This document shows positions 54,872 to 64,000 of a DNA stretch of 64,000 nt, piece after piece. Position 1 is the first letter of the stretch. The number at the start of each line of letters is the position of its first letter. Source of the DNA: Distichodus sexfasciatus. Its lineage: Eukaryota > Chordata > Actinopteri > Characiformes > Distichodontidae. The DNA lies in contig JAVGVS010000166.1 of assembly GCA_032718565.1 (NCBI GenBank), positions 124,001 through 188,000 of the forward strand. Reading direction: 5' to 3'. A program made the position numbers and the translations under genes. The notes beneath the pieces were generated by a model. It ran no database searches. It worked only from the letters and a program-made list of their open reading frames with translations, and was not told the origin of the DNA.

Positions 54872-55090
54872 CTGTCGAGATGCTGGAAAATGAGGCGTAG
54901 TTGACGGGTGAACTCAGGGTAAGATTGTCTGACAGAGTTGGAGAGAAGGACTGCCGTGGCCCACTCAGCTGCCTGTCCATACAGCAAGGAGACAAGAAGT
55001 GCAATCCTCTGTGGAGTCTGTGGAGTATCTGGTGGGTTGAAACTCAAACACAAGATCCAGAGCAGTTAGTAAAACATCACACTTCTCATC
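54872..55090 (-). pseudogene. Gypsy gag N-terminal part (displaced by the LTR insertion)
   Basis: The minus frame from 55053 reads CLSFNPPDTPQTPQRIALLV, 'SLLYGQAAEWATAVLLSNS' and 'YPEFTRQLRLIFQHLDS', a retrotransposon-gag capsid block. It is continuous in sense with the gag part ending at 48470. The 5' LTR and leader are absent; the element is truncated where Tc1 sequence resumes (about 55090-55150). Confidence 0.75.
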
Positions 55091-55726
55091 TATACTGTTC
55101 CATTTTTCCAATAAAGAGATTTGGGGTTCGGGGGGAGGGGGGTTTGGAATGTTGTGAAGGGGTTTTTCTTCACTATGGAAAGGATCCTGCGATTATCTGC
55201 CACTGTTGTCTTCCTAGGGCATCCAGGCCTTTTTGAGTTCCCGAGCTCATCAATGCGCTCCTTTTTCCTCAGGATGTACCAAACTGTTGATTTGGCCATT
55301 CCCAACATTTCCGCTATCTCTCTGATGAATTTCTTCTTTTTTGGCCAAAGAATGGTCTGTTTCACTTCCATTGAGAGCTCCTTTGACCACATGTTGTGGG
55401 TTCACAGCAACAGCTTCCAAATGCAAATGCCACACCTGGAATCAACTCCAGACCTTTTACCTGCTTAATTGAAGATGGATTAACGAGGGAATAGCCCATG
55501 CAGCCCATGAAAAAGCTTTTGAGTTAATTGTCCAATTACTCTTGGTCCCTTAAAAAAGAGGCGGCTACATATTAAAGAGCTGTAATTCCTAAACCCTTCC
55601 TGCAATTTGGATGTAAATACCCTGAATACCCTGATTTTATAACTGTATCTTGAATATGTTTTGGTAAACAGCTAAAATAACAATACTTTTGTCACTGTCC
55701 AAATATTTCCGGGTCTAACTGTAGCA
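55090..55726 (-). mobile_element. Tc1-like transposon, right piece (transposase N-terminus, 5' end)
   Basis: The terminus reverse-complements to CTACAGTTAGACCCGGAAAT near 55726, pairing with the left terminus at 44231. The minus frame 55392-55140 reads MEVKQTILWPKKKKFIREIA, 'EMLGMAKSTVWYILRKKERI' (helix-turn-helix) and 'KRPGCPRKTTVADNRRILSI' (second DNA-binding helix region with basic motif), then stops at 'NPFTTFQ'. The DDE catalytic part is absent. Together with 44231-44704 it forms one split, non-functional element. Confidence 0.85.
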
Positions 55727-56213
55727 GAAAAAAAACTAGCATTGTCTGTAATGGCCATAATGCCAATAATCACAAGAATAACAGACAAGCATTAGCTTCA
55801 TTAACTTGATCTGGTATTTAAAATATGACTTCAATAAACAAAAACCAGCAAACAACATAAATATGCACTTGTTAACATAATTAATAATAACATTTCATAA
55901 TTTCATAACGTTCATAAATAGTAAAACTTTACCTCTAAAATTGACCACTTTACACTTTAGCACTAACTTAACAATGAGGAATAGTGATGTGTCTACCGCA
56001 AACGAAACGGCTCTAAGAGCCGCGACCGGAGCAGACTCTTGTCTGCCAGACTCTGCTTTGTTTTTTTACTCTCTTTATTTTTTCTGTTCAAACCGCACAT
56101 GATAGGTCAACTACAATGAAGAAAGAATAGAAAGAAAAAACTTTTCATGGCATTTTTATTGACAGTCGCAGTCCTCTCGTCCGCAGGGTATTTTACTGTA
56201 TTTTTAAAACTCT
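55727..56213. other. No recognised gene
   Basis: AT-rich sequence. The stretch near 56010 ('ggctctaagagccgc') contains a small palindrome of the kind found in hAT-related MITEs, but ends were not found. Confidence 0.35.

Positions 56214-56287
<74 letters not shown>
56214..56287. repeat. (GA)n microsatellite
   Basis: About 74 bp of near-perfect GA repeat with one AA interruption. Confidence 0.95.
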
Positions 56288-56293
<6 letters not shown>

Positions 56294-56429
56294 TGTAAAT
56301 AGTTAAAGGTTTTTAAATATTACACATACAATCAGGGATTGGATCTTATTATCAAAGAGATTTAACTGTAAATAGTTAAAAGTTTTTAAATATTACACAT
56401 ACAATCAGGGATTGAATCTTATTATCAAA
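56286..56429. repeat. Two-copy tandem repeat, period 73 bp
   Basis: Two units starting GATTTAACTGTAAATAGTTA and containing ATTACACATACAATCAGGGA; differences at only two or three bases, so a fairly recent duplication. Confidence 0.9.
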
Positions 56430-56529
56430 AATAGTATTTATTTTTGGTAGTAAACTTATTTAATCAACAAAAAATATGAGGAGCCACTTGGGAGTGGAAT
56501 TCCCATCACTAAAGAGGAAACGATTCCGC

Positions 56530-56645
56530 GGTTGCACTTCCTGTTTTGGCTGCGAGCGCACGTTCTGCAGAAAGTACCTGCTCCAGTCAGTAAGCGACTT
56601 CTCTGTCCAATGAAAAGGCGAGATCACGATTTGAATACCAGGAAG
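56530..56645 (+). promoter_or_regulatory. cks1b: Candidate cks1b promoter
   Basis: A locally GC-richer stretch between AT-rich blocks contains an ETS-like CACTTCCTG (about 56536), a CCAAT box (56607-56611) and a CHR-like TTTGAA (56630-56635) about 20 bp downstream. CCAAT plus CHR is the arrangement expected for cell-cycle genes repressed by DREAM/MuvB, and vertebrate CKS genes are of that class. The motifs are seen; promoter function and assignment to cks1b are inferred from position. Confidence 0.45.
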
Positions 56646-56732
56646 ATGGTCCCACGTGATCTGAGACTGAGCCGCCTACGGTGTCTAAGATCGACAAACG
56701 TGGGACTGTTAAACAGAAGACGGTTAAATCTG
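56640..56732 (+). other. cks1b: Candidate non-coding first exon of cks1b
   Basis: Ends at a good donor, AAATCTG|GTATGT (56732/56733). The first coding exon (from 58375) is preceded by a strong acceptor, CTCCTCTTTTTCAG, which implies an upstream exon. An ATG at 56646 would open a short upstream frame overlapping the real start, so transcription may begin downstream of it. The model is inferred from splice signals only. Confidence 0.4.
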
Positions 56733-58374
56733 GTATGTTCATCTTCATTAAGATTATTAGCTTAGTTTTGCCACTTGTTTTCTGCCATAAACGTTTTAGG
56801 GTTTTAAACGAGGGGTAAAACTGGTTTCCAGTTATTGTTTTCACCCCATTACGGGACTTTATGGACATGGAAATTATCTCACACTTAAAGACGCGACCAG
56901 CGCATACTCATTCATAACGTGTGTATTGCAGTATCCAACAATACACTACAAACCGAGTTCACCTGATAACACCAAACGAGGGTGTGCTGTGATCTCGTAT
57001 TAGTGCGATTACCAAACGAACGCTGAAGCACATCGCTTGCTGATGTTATTGTTTCAGCTATGCTTCTGTCAATATTGCAGAGCATTTTTGACTTGGACAA
57101 GAGAGGTGAGAGGTGCCTCATACTCAAGTTAATTTAGAGAAATTGTCTGATAAATTGTGCACTGGAATGTAATATAATCTATTTTCCAAATCTGCAAGCA
57201 ATACTTTTAGCAGCATCTTGCAGAGTTCTAAATTCCAAAATAAACTTACTTTTGACTTCATTACTTGACTCTATTGTCTTTGGGGTCTGCCATTTTTGTT
57301 TCCTGATGGTCTTTTTGTTTGGGAAATGGCTGTAGCAAGTAGAACTTTTCAACTAACCACCTCTTGTTGATTGCCGTTACTGACACTAGAGAACCATGAC
57401 ACATTAGCAAGATTATGGAGATTGTATGTACTGTATCCACACATTAAAGTGCCCCTATTATGCTTTTTCAAATATGATCTTTCATGCAGTGTGTCACGTA
57501 GCTGTATGTGAACATAAACTATCTGCAAAGTTGTGACGCCGACAGTGCACGATAAATGAAGTTTTTGTCTATCAAAAAAAGAGTCGGCTCACATTCGCCT
57601 AAACGAGTCGTCAGCAATTCGAATCTTTTTCTGTTACGGCCACACGTCACAAAGTAACATATTTGAATAATGTCTGCCCACGTTCTACGTCGCGAACAAC
57701 TTGACCGCCCACAAACACTTACCACTGAGAAACGTCCTGCTCCAGTCGTGCTTGCGAAACAGTTTCTTGTCGATGTGCCACTTCAACCGTTTCATCGTCA
57801 GACTCCGGCTCGAATTGATAAGGTAAAATCGAGGCCATCTTATGGCAATGGGCGTTTCGTTTTCCGACACACGCTGTAGCGGTAGACGAATCATAAAGGA
57901 CTGCGCCATCTGACCAATCACAGCAGTGAGGGCTCACGGAAAGGAGGGGTTTAGACAGACTGATTCTTCCAACTGCTTCACACGAGTCGTTTACGAATCA
58001 TTTAGAAATGGGGTAAAATTAAATCTATTTTTGGAGAAAACTAAAGTGTTTTTTGACCTTGCATACATGTAAACCTGTTTTAAGAGACTCATAAATCAAT
58101 ATTAGCAACCTTTAAAATGGCATAATAGGGGCACTTTAAGATAACTATGAAAGAGCTGAACTGTAAACATGATTTTTTTTTTTAATGCAACACTATAAAA
58201 GCAGTATAGCCCTAAACTGAACTGTTTCCAAGGACAAGCTCTTTTGAACACCTTTAGCTACTAGTTTCATGTGATTTGGTTACCAAGTTTAAGTATATAA
58301 TGTTCATAATAGTAGGACAATGACTGTGTGGTTAAAAACAAACCTTAATTGCAACATTTTCTCCTCTTTTTCAG
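56733..58374 (+). other. cks1b: Proposed cks1b intron 1
   Basis: AT-rich; contains the TTAA-flanked MITE at 57444-58139 and no other recognised element. Short open frames in it have no known product. Confidence 0.4.
57444..58139. mobile_element. TTAA-flanked MITE
   Basis: TTAA at 57444-57447 and 58136-58139. Just inside are perfect inverted repeats AGTGCCCCTATTATGC and GCATAATAGGGGCACT. Total about 696 bp with no transposase. A TTAA duplication points to the piggyBac or Kolobok superfamily; the ends do not match the piggyBac at 1291, so the family is left open. Confidence 0.85.
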
Positions 58375-58393
58375 ATAAGCTGTCCAAAACATC

Positions 58394-61300
58394 ATGTCCC
58401 ACAAACAAATTTATTACTCTGACAAATATGATGATGAACAATTTGAGTACAGGTATGCATTCACTTCATTATTCGAAGGTGAAGAATATCCTAGTATATT
58501 ACTTCCCTAAGCAAAGAAAGAAAAAATATGCAAAGCTGTCATTGCTTAAATTTTTGATGGGGATGTAGTCAAAAGGCATAATACTGTACATTATGTGAAT
58601 TTTTTTGCAAAAATGACATTCCACCTTTTACAGACATGTCATGCTTCCCAAAGACATCGCTAGAAGGGTACCCAAAACACATCTAATGTCTGAGACAGAA
58701 TGGCGGAATTTAGGTGTTCAGCAGAGTCAAGGTTGGGTGCACTATATGATCCACCAGCCCGGTATGTGTGAAGCATTGAATTTCATGTTTAATGGTCAGT
58801 AATGTTTTCAGCTGGACTAAAACCAGTCTGTCCTATGAGATGAGAAGAAATATCTTTCTTAAGCACAGGGTTAGTTGTAAAGTCAAAGGGTTGCTATTCT
58901 TGGATGGGGAGACAAGTAAAAAGCAAGCAAGTATAAGCAATAGTATTAAAGACATGCATGCACATTGTTTTGGCAGTTAAGTTCAAATTTTAAGGTTGGG
59001 CAATAAAATTGGAGTGTTTTATTTATGGATGCACCGATCCGATACATATATTGGACATCACTCTGATATATGATACAAATAGTTGTTGTAGTGCCTCTGG
59101 ATTAGGGATCATCACAAAATTACACAACTGTGTTTAAATAAATCCATTCTTTTCTAAGGCCACTTGTCTTCATGATCTCAAACTTCATTTCAAATACATG
59201 CGTTAAGTTGTAGTGCCAAGCTCATAAAAAAAAACACAACTGTAGTCCTTAAGTGTAATTTTTAATATTTTTATTTAATCATGTCCTATGCTTCGAGACC
59301 ATCTATTATTCTCTGAGACTACTTGACCCCTGAAAATAAACACTTCTCACATGCTACAGTACATATTTCTTTAAACAACCATTGTCCTTAATTTAATAGT
59401 ATTTTTAAAATATACAGTACATATTTAAACAAATCAGTGCTCCAAGGCCACTTGTCCTCAATTTTGTGGATGAAAAGAGAAACAGACTAAGAACAGAGAG
59501 ACCTGAAATGCTTGTCTGAAAATAAAATTGTGTGATTTCAAGGGATCCCTAAGTGTTCCAAAATCTTGGCCTTATAAGATTAACGTTGGCGTCAGCTCTA
59601 TAAGTGTCTCAAAAACACTCAATGTTTATGTTTTTATGAAAATATTTAGAAAATCCGTTCACTTGCAGATCACCATTGTTGTATACACCTCAATGCATTC
59701 TAGGTAGTGACGTCACATGGTTGCAACTAATTCGATCCTCTTTTGGTGATGATACCTATCAGAGAACAAGATGAACATGTCTTTGCAGTTTGAACCTGAG
59801 CATAATCGTAAGTCAGGAGAATGGTACCTGAAATGTAAATGAAGACGACCAGAGAATTAAAGAAGCGAGAGGAGGGCAAAATCAAAGCTGTGAGGCAACT
59901 GTGTGTCAATACCAACCGACAGGGAGAGTGTTTGTTGTACAGAGCTCCGCTTTCTGTCAGCTGCTGTCCAGGGATCAAAACTAGCGTAGCGTTATCATAT
60001 TGTAGCACCAAGGCTGTTCACCCCCTTTTAGACTGTCCCTTGTGTTCCCCCAGTGTTCCCGTTTTCGCAGTGCCTGTGTGTGCATGCGTGTGCCAATGTT
60101 TGTGTGCCTCCCTCTCCCTCTTGTGTCAATCATTTTTTTAAAGGGTATGTGATTAGGGGGAGGTGTCCGGAATAATTAGTTAGTTAGTTATGGGGTTTGT
60201 TGTGTTGGACTATGTTTTGGTGGTCACCTTATAGATTTTTTTTAGCCGAGACCTAAAGCAGAGAATCGTCACCTTCAGCCTCCGTCTCCAGCCTTTTGCT
60301 ACAATATGATGAAAACATATTCATATTAATAATATGAAAACATATTCATATTGTTCATATTAGCTTCATCTTGCATCATAGAGAATTTTGGACACATCAA
60401 ACTTGTGTGTGACAGTGCTCTCCATTTGTTCAAAGGACTTTTTGCTGAGGGGACCAAGTATACCCATGCCTGAGGCGCCTGATTACCCCTTTTCCTGACC
60501 CTCAGACAAGGCCACAAGCAAGATTTAATGTTGCTTACAGCACGAGGGCCAGGATAGAAATGACTTGGGATCCTAAAGGCACGTTCATTCATTCTCTCTC
60601 TTTCCCACAAATGAAAAGTGAAAAATTAATGATGGTGTATATATATATATATATATAGATGAAAGATGGTGAACATATAGCAATACCTTCTTTTCATGCT
60701 GTAGCGTTTCAATTTTGAGTTTCTACTAAAATCATATTTAACAGATGTGAAATTGGAATATTGTCTGTAGGCTTTTAAGTCAATATGCCACGCTATACTA
60801 TATTATCCTTTGTAAAACATACAAGTGATGAAACAGTTATACTAGGTTGTCTGTTTCAGACATTGCAGCTCATAGCCTTGCATGATAATGGGGCATTCTT
60901 CCTCTGTGAAGTAGGGAGATCGCATCATTCGAAAAGGTGACTTTCGCGGTTGAATATGTCCCATTTATGTGAACAGGCACAGACTCTTTCCAACCAACTT
61001 CTTAACTGGTGTTGCCGTACTTATGAGGAACGATTAAGACAATGTGGTTTTGTCAACCTGTGTTTGCAATTCAACTCCGGGTTAGATTGAAGTTGGTTAA
61101 ACCCCTTTCATAGTATAGACCCCAGGTCCCTAATAGGCAAGTGCATGTTTGTGCTCTAGATTTACTGTTACACATTTTAGATGCGATTTTTGTGCAAGAT
61201 TTTTAATGTATTTTTTAGTCATAAGCCACACAGTGTGGCATTGTATTCCTGTAGCAACAGGTAAGCTTAGCACCAGAGAATGTTTACCCCACAACCCAAT

Positions 61301-63074
61301 AAGAAGGGTAGCAACCGTTTGACGTCATCGACCCAGAGTGCATTGTGCACACAAAACAATGGCCGAATTCATAGTTCAAATTGTGTTTTAAAAAGTCAGG
61401 ATTTTCTAAATAATAAAAGTATTTCACGTGTTTCTATGTTTTTGTAGGAGAGGGTGATTTCAGCCTACATGTCTAACTAGTCCGGGATCCCTTTAATGCT
61501 AACTAAGTGGTTCTCAATCAAACTATTCTATTGTCACAATAGATTTTATGAATTAGGGCAAGTGTCCCCAGTAGGCACAACACAGTTGTGAAAGGTGCTA
61601 GAATGTGTAAAGGTGGAAGCTCCACTACAATCATTTTTGCCATGTGGTCCTGTGGAAAATATGCTGTTTACAGGTATTTGCAATGTAAATTCCATTCTGT
61701 GTCAATGTGATGTGCTGTGTCGTCAAACTTGTGTATAACTTCGACATTAGAAGTTAGTTAGTTAGTCAGTCAGCAGTGTGGGCAAGAGTCTCTCTCACCT
61801 GTTGATGGAGCCTCCAGCTTGACACTGCATGCGAGTGAATCTGGCGGTAAATGTGTTGACTCCTGATGGAGATAATGTCAAGAATAAGGCACATCCTTAG
61901 AACATGTGGTTTGGTATCAAAAAGCAGAAAATACAAACTCTATGCAAAACCTATTAAAATGTTAACCTCTTAGAGTTCTCAAATTAAAACATCAGCAAGT
62001 ATTTGTAATTGTCTCTTTAAATGTATGAATATTAAACTTATTTAAATAATTAGAAAATTGAAACAATTACATTTTAAACTATTTTTTTAATGTAATGTAA
62101 AAAAATGATTTATTGTTTAATTTATACATATTTATTTCTATAAATATTTCTTTGACTATTTATTTAGTCGAGTTATCGACTACCAAAACTCATTAGTTGC
62201 AAATCATTAGTTGCAGCCCTACAATGTTTGACCTTTCTGTTTCAATCAAGTTTCTGTTGTTCTCTTATTAACATTGTCACTTGAGTCACTTTAGCAGTCA
62301 ATTGACATGACTTCCAGTGACTATATGAGTGAAGGGACAAGTTGTAGAACTAAACTTTAAATATTGTAATTTAGAACTCACAAATCTGCACAATGAATAC
62401 AAGAGTAATGGTCTCTAAACCTGTGTCATTTGTGTTTCTGCGTACAAAATAAGTGTTGGCGAGTGGCTATCTACAAGCTCCTAACTTCACCTTTTCAGCA
62501 GCTGATCAATAGCAAAACTATTGTTAAAATGCTATAGCTTTGAAAGTCACTACATTTTTAAAAAACAAATAGTGAAGGGGGCATGGCAAATCACTACATT
62601 GTTGCAAAAGAAGAAAAATAGATTTATACATTTATACCTTTACAATCAATAATATGGACTAGTCATGCTTTATGTCCAATATCGGCAGCAGTTACTACAT
62701 GTAGGCTTACTAGCAAGTTCAGGTATATGAATAAGTAATATCCTTTACCTACCACCAAGTGAAAAAAATGAAAACAAATAGAGCAGCAAATAGCGACAAG
62801 CAGGGTCAAAGAACTTTCAGGAAAAGAACATTATGCCAAAAAGAGTGCAATACCCATGAAACTTGGCATGTTAACTTTGAAAATGACTGTGCACAAGTAT
62901 GCTAAATAAGAAGTACCTTATGAAATGTAATGTACTCTTCATCTGCTCATTCTTGTTCATGGTTGCCTCTTTTCAGAACCTCATATCTTACTGTTCCGGC
63001 GCCCTTTAACCACACCCAAATCCCAGTCATGCAAAACAGATGAAAGAAAACACGAAGAACGACGGCAGGATTAA
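58394..63074 (+). CDS. cks1b: CDK regulatory subunit 1 (Cks1)
   Basis: Coding exons are 58394-58452, 58634-58761 and 62977-63074 (285 nt, 94 aa), with GT-AG introns and agreeing phases. Cks1 binds cyclin-dependent kinases and, with the SCF-Skp2 ligase, promotes turnover of p27-type inhibitors. The protein starts MSHKQIYYSDKYDDEQFEYR, then HVMLPKDIARRVPKTHLMSE and NLGVQQSQGWVHYMIHQPEP, then HILLFRRPL: a full CKS fold with the phosphate-binding basic residues and the H-x-PEP hinge. Sequence favours Cks1 over Cks2 (SHK start, YDDE). The oddity is the C-terminus: after RRPL there are 21 residues (TTPKSQSCKTDERKHEERRQ, then D) instead of the usual short proline/lysine tail of about six. Intron 2 is 4.2 kb and carries transposon fragments. 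Probably functional; I cannot see whether the tail is real or an alternative 3' exon. Confidence 0.92.
59029..59110. mobile_element. hAT-like terminal fragment
   Basis: Contains GGATGCACCGATCCGATA, typical of hAT ends in fish; no partner end was found nearby. Confidence 0.45.
60637..60657. repeat. (TA)n microsatellite
   Basis: About 10 TA units in cks1b intron 2. Confidence 0.9.
62165..62220. mobile_element. hAT right-end fragment
   Basis: Reads 'tagtcgagttatcgactacc' and ends TTAGTTGCAGCCCT, the complement of the AGGGCTGCAACTAA ends of a widespread vertebrate hAT group. Left end not found in the intron. Confidence 0.5.
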
Positions 63075-63755
63075 CACCACATATGATTTGTGACCAGTTA
63101 AATCAGTATTGTCATACTCAATATTAATACATAGTTTTTTAAGGGACATTGCAAATTTGCAGGGCAGGTACAGAAAACTGAGTGAAGAATTGTGGTTGAA
63201 GACTAGCTTTCAAGAACTGAGAAAAAGTCCATTCTGTTCTGCTCTAAAGTTTAGTCACCATATTCAGAACCATTTTTCCCTCTTTTGATTTAATTGTTTA
63301 AATATACAAACACACACACTTTTGGTTTTTGCTTTTAGTGTCTGTGAACAATACCCATCATCTGCTTTTGTTTTTTTTATTCAGTTTTGGAGAAATAAAA
63401 TTTCTAAAGAGCACAATTTGTACACTGAAGTACACAGTATTTGTTTTGATTGCACATGAAATCACAGAGGAATGGCAGCCAGTAGCAGTTTGCTGTGTGA
63501 AAATCTGAATTACCAGTAGGGTCAGTTCCTCATATCAGAGAAAAAGTCACTAATCACCTAATTTTTGAGCAAATACTGCTACATACAAAACTTTTAACAT
63601 TCTTCTGGAATTTAATTCCTCACCTCAAGAAAGTCACATTTTTAGGATGGAAAGGAAGTTTGGAAATTTTACCCCACGCAACATAAACGGTCATTTTTCT
63701 TGGAAACCTCTGTTGCAACAAGCGACTGGTTTTGCTGTGGAGGGTCACATATGTA
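63075..63755. other. cks1b 3' flank, possible 3' UTR
   Basis: AT-rich. AATAAA-type signals occur near 63393-63400 ('gaaataaaat'), which would give a 3' untranslated region of about 330 nt. No gene or element is seen before the Tc1 terminus. Confidence 0.4.
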
Positions 63756-64000
63756 CAGTACTGCGCAAAAATTTTAGGCAGGTGTGAAAAAATGCGGTAA
63801 ACAAAGAATGCTGTCAAAAATGGAAGTGTTAATCATTTATTTTCATCAATCAACAAAATGCAGTGAATGAACAAAAGAGAAATCTAAATCAAATCAATAT
63901 TTGGTTTGCCTTCAAAACAGCATCAGTTCTTCTAGGTACACTTGCACACAGTTTTTGAAGGAACTCGGCTGGTAGGTTGTTCCAAACGTCTTGGAGAACT
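63756..64000 (-). mobile_element. Tc1-like transposon end (runs off right edge)
   Basis: The terminus CAGTACTGCGCAAAAATTTT follows a TA at 63754-63755. The minus translation near 63995-63900 gives VWNNLPAEFLQKLCASVPRR and then TDAVLKA, the C-terminal end of a Tc1 transposase, with a frame change after it. It is a different family from the Tc1 at 44231/55726. The rest lies outside the window. Confidence 0.8.

Larger units (their letters stand above)
48458..54876 (-). mobile_element. Probable solo LTR (minus) inside gypsy gag, itself carrying an L1-type LINE
   Basis: On the minus strand the insert starts TGTTTGGGGATGTG at 54871 and ends CACGTAACA at 48465, so its ends are TGTT/AACA. CTGTC occurs at 54872-54876 and at 48458-48462; two extra bases (GG) separate the latter from the LTR end. 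A poly(A) signal AATAAA (minus, about 48602-48597) fits an LTR. Removing the LINE at 49060-54679 and one of its duplications leaves about 770 bp. The insertion splits gag between 'RQLRLIFQHLDS' and the next gag block. LTR identity is inferred from ends and the signal; no internal coding sequence is present. Confidence 0.55.
58762..62976 (+). other. cks1b: cks1b intron 2
   Basis: Flanked by CCCG|GTATGT and CTCTTTTCAG. Contents: a hAT-like terminal fragment at about 59029, a short duplicated 'gaaaacatattcatatt' at 60309-60350, a (TA)n at 60637-60657, 'gttagttagt' runs near 60178 and 61750, and a hAT right end near 62165-62220. Frames at 59727-60610 show no family I recognise. Confidence 0.75.

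Noticed and set aside
60326..60610. 94-codon minus-strand open frame in cks1b intron 2
   Set aside because: No family signature or splice context; it lies within an intron on the opposite strand and could equally be chance or an old repeat.

Overview
This window reads as genomic DNA of a teleost (ray-finned) fish. The evidence is one recognisable vertebrate gene with proper introns (cks1b, right-hand end), AT-rich intergenic DNA, and a dense mix of transposon families typical of fish: L2, CR1/Rex-like and L1/Tx1-like LINEs, Ty3/gypsy elements, Tc1, hAT, piggyBac, Harbinger and an ISL2EU-like element. No species is claimed. Nearly all long open frames outside cks1b belong to mobile elements, mostly broken.

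Layout. 1-1.3 kb: end of a piggyBac element (minus). 3.06-4.02 kb: a solo LTR with a GAATC target duplication. 5.2-6.06 kb: hAT remnant with part of a BED finger. 6.5-7.8 kb: short repeats and a minisatellite. 8.1-9.5 kb: a large inverted repeat around a Tc1 piece. 10.3-25.3 kb: an L1-type fragment, then an L2 LINE split by a CR1/Rex-like LINE, itself split by a gypsy element (TSD CCTCT). Part of this nest was later tandemly duplicated (17.53-19.96 and 19.96-25.0 kb). 26.2-29.6 kb: minus-strand CR1/Rex-like LINE carrying an 850-bp hAT. 29.6-30.9 kb: endogenous retrovirus remnant. 31.2-36.7 kb: L2 pieces, one split by a two-gene Harbinger element. 36.7-43.5 kb: a CR1-like LINE endonuclease interrupted by a 5.8-kb composite whose core is a 5-kb ISL2EU-like transposon. 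44.2-55.7 kb: a Tc1 element split by a gypsy element, split by a probable solo LTR, split by a 5.6-kb L1-type LINE, split by another solo LTR. 56.5-63.1 kb: cks1b with a TTAA-flanked MITE in its first intron. 63.76 kb onward: another Tc1 end.

The most notable system is at 37,745-42,743. Its 66-bp terminal inverted repeats and AT target duplication enclose two opposed genes. One is a THAP-finger plus DDE transposase. The other is a multi-exon gene joining a SWIM zinc finger to a YqaJ/lambda-exonuclease-type nuclease. The transposase has one in-frame TAG inside the THAP finger; the nuclease gene carries a Tc1-like fragment in its last intron. By analogy with known ISL2EU elements the two proteins probably cooperate in transposition; the role of the nuclease is inferred.

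The one host gene, cks1b, encodes a CDK-binding cell-cycle protein. Its core is complete and conserved, but its C-terminal tail is longer than and unlike the usual short basic tail.
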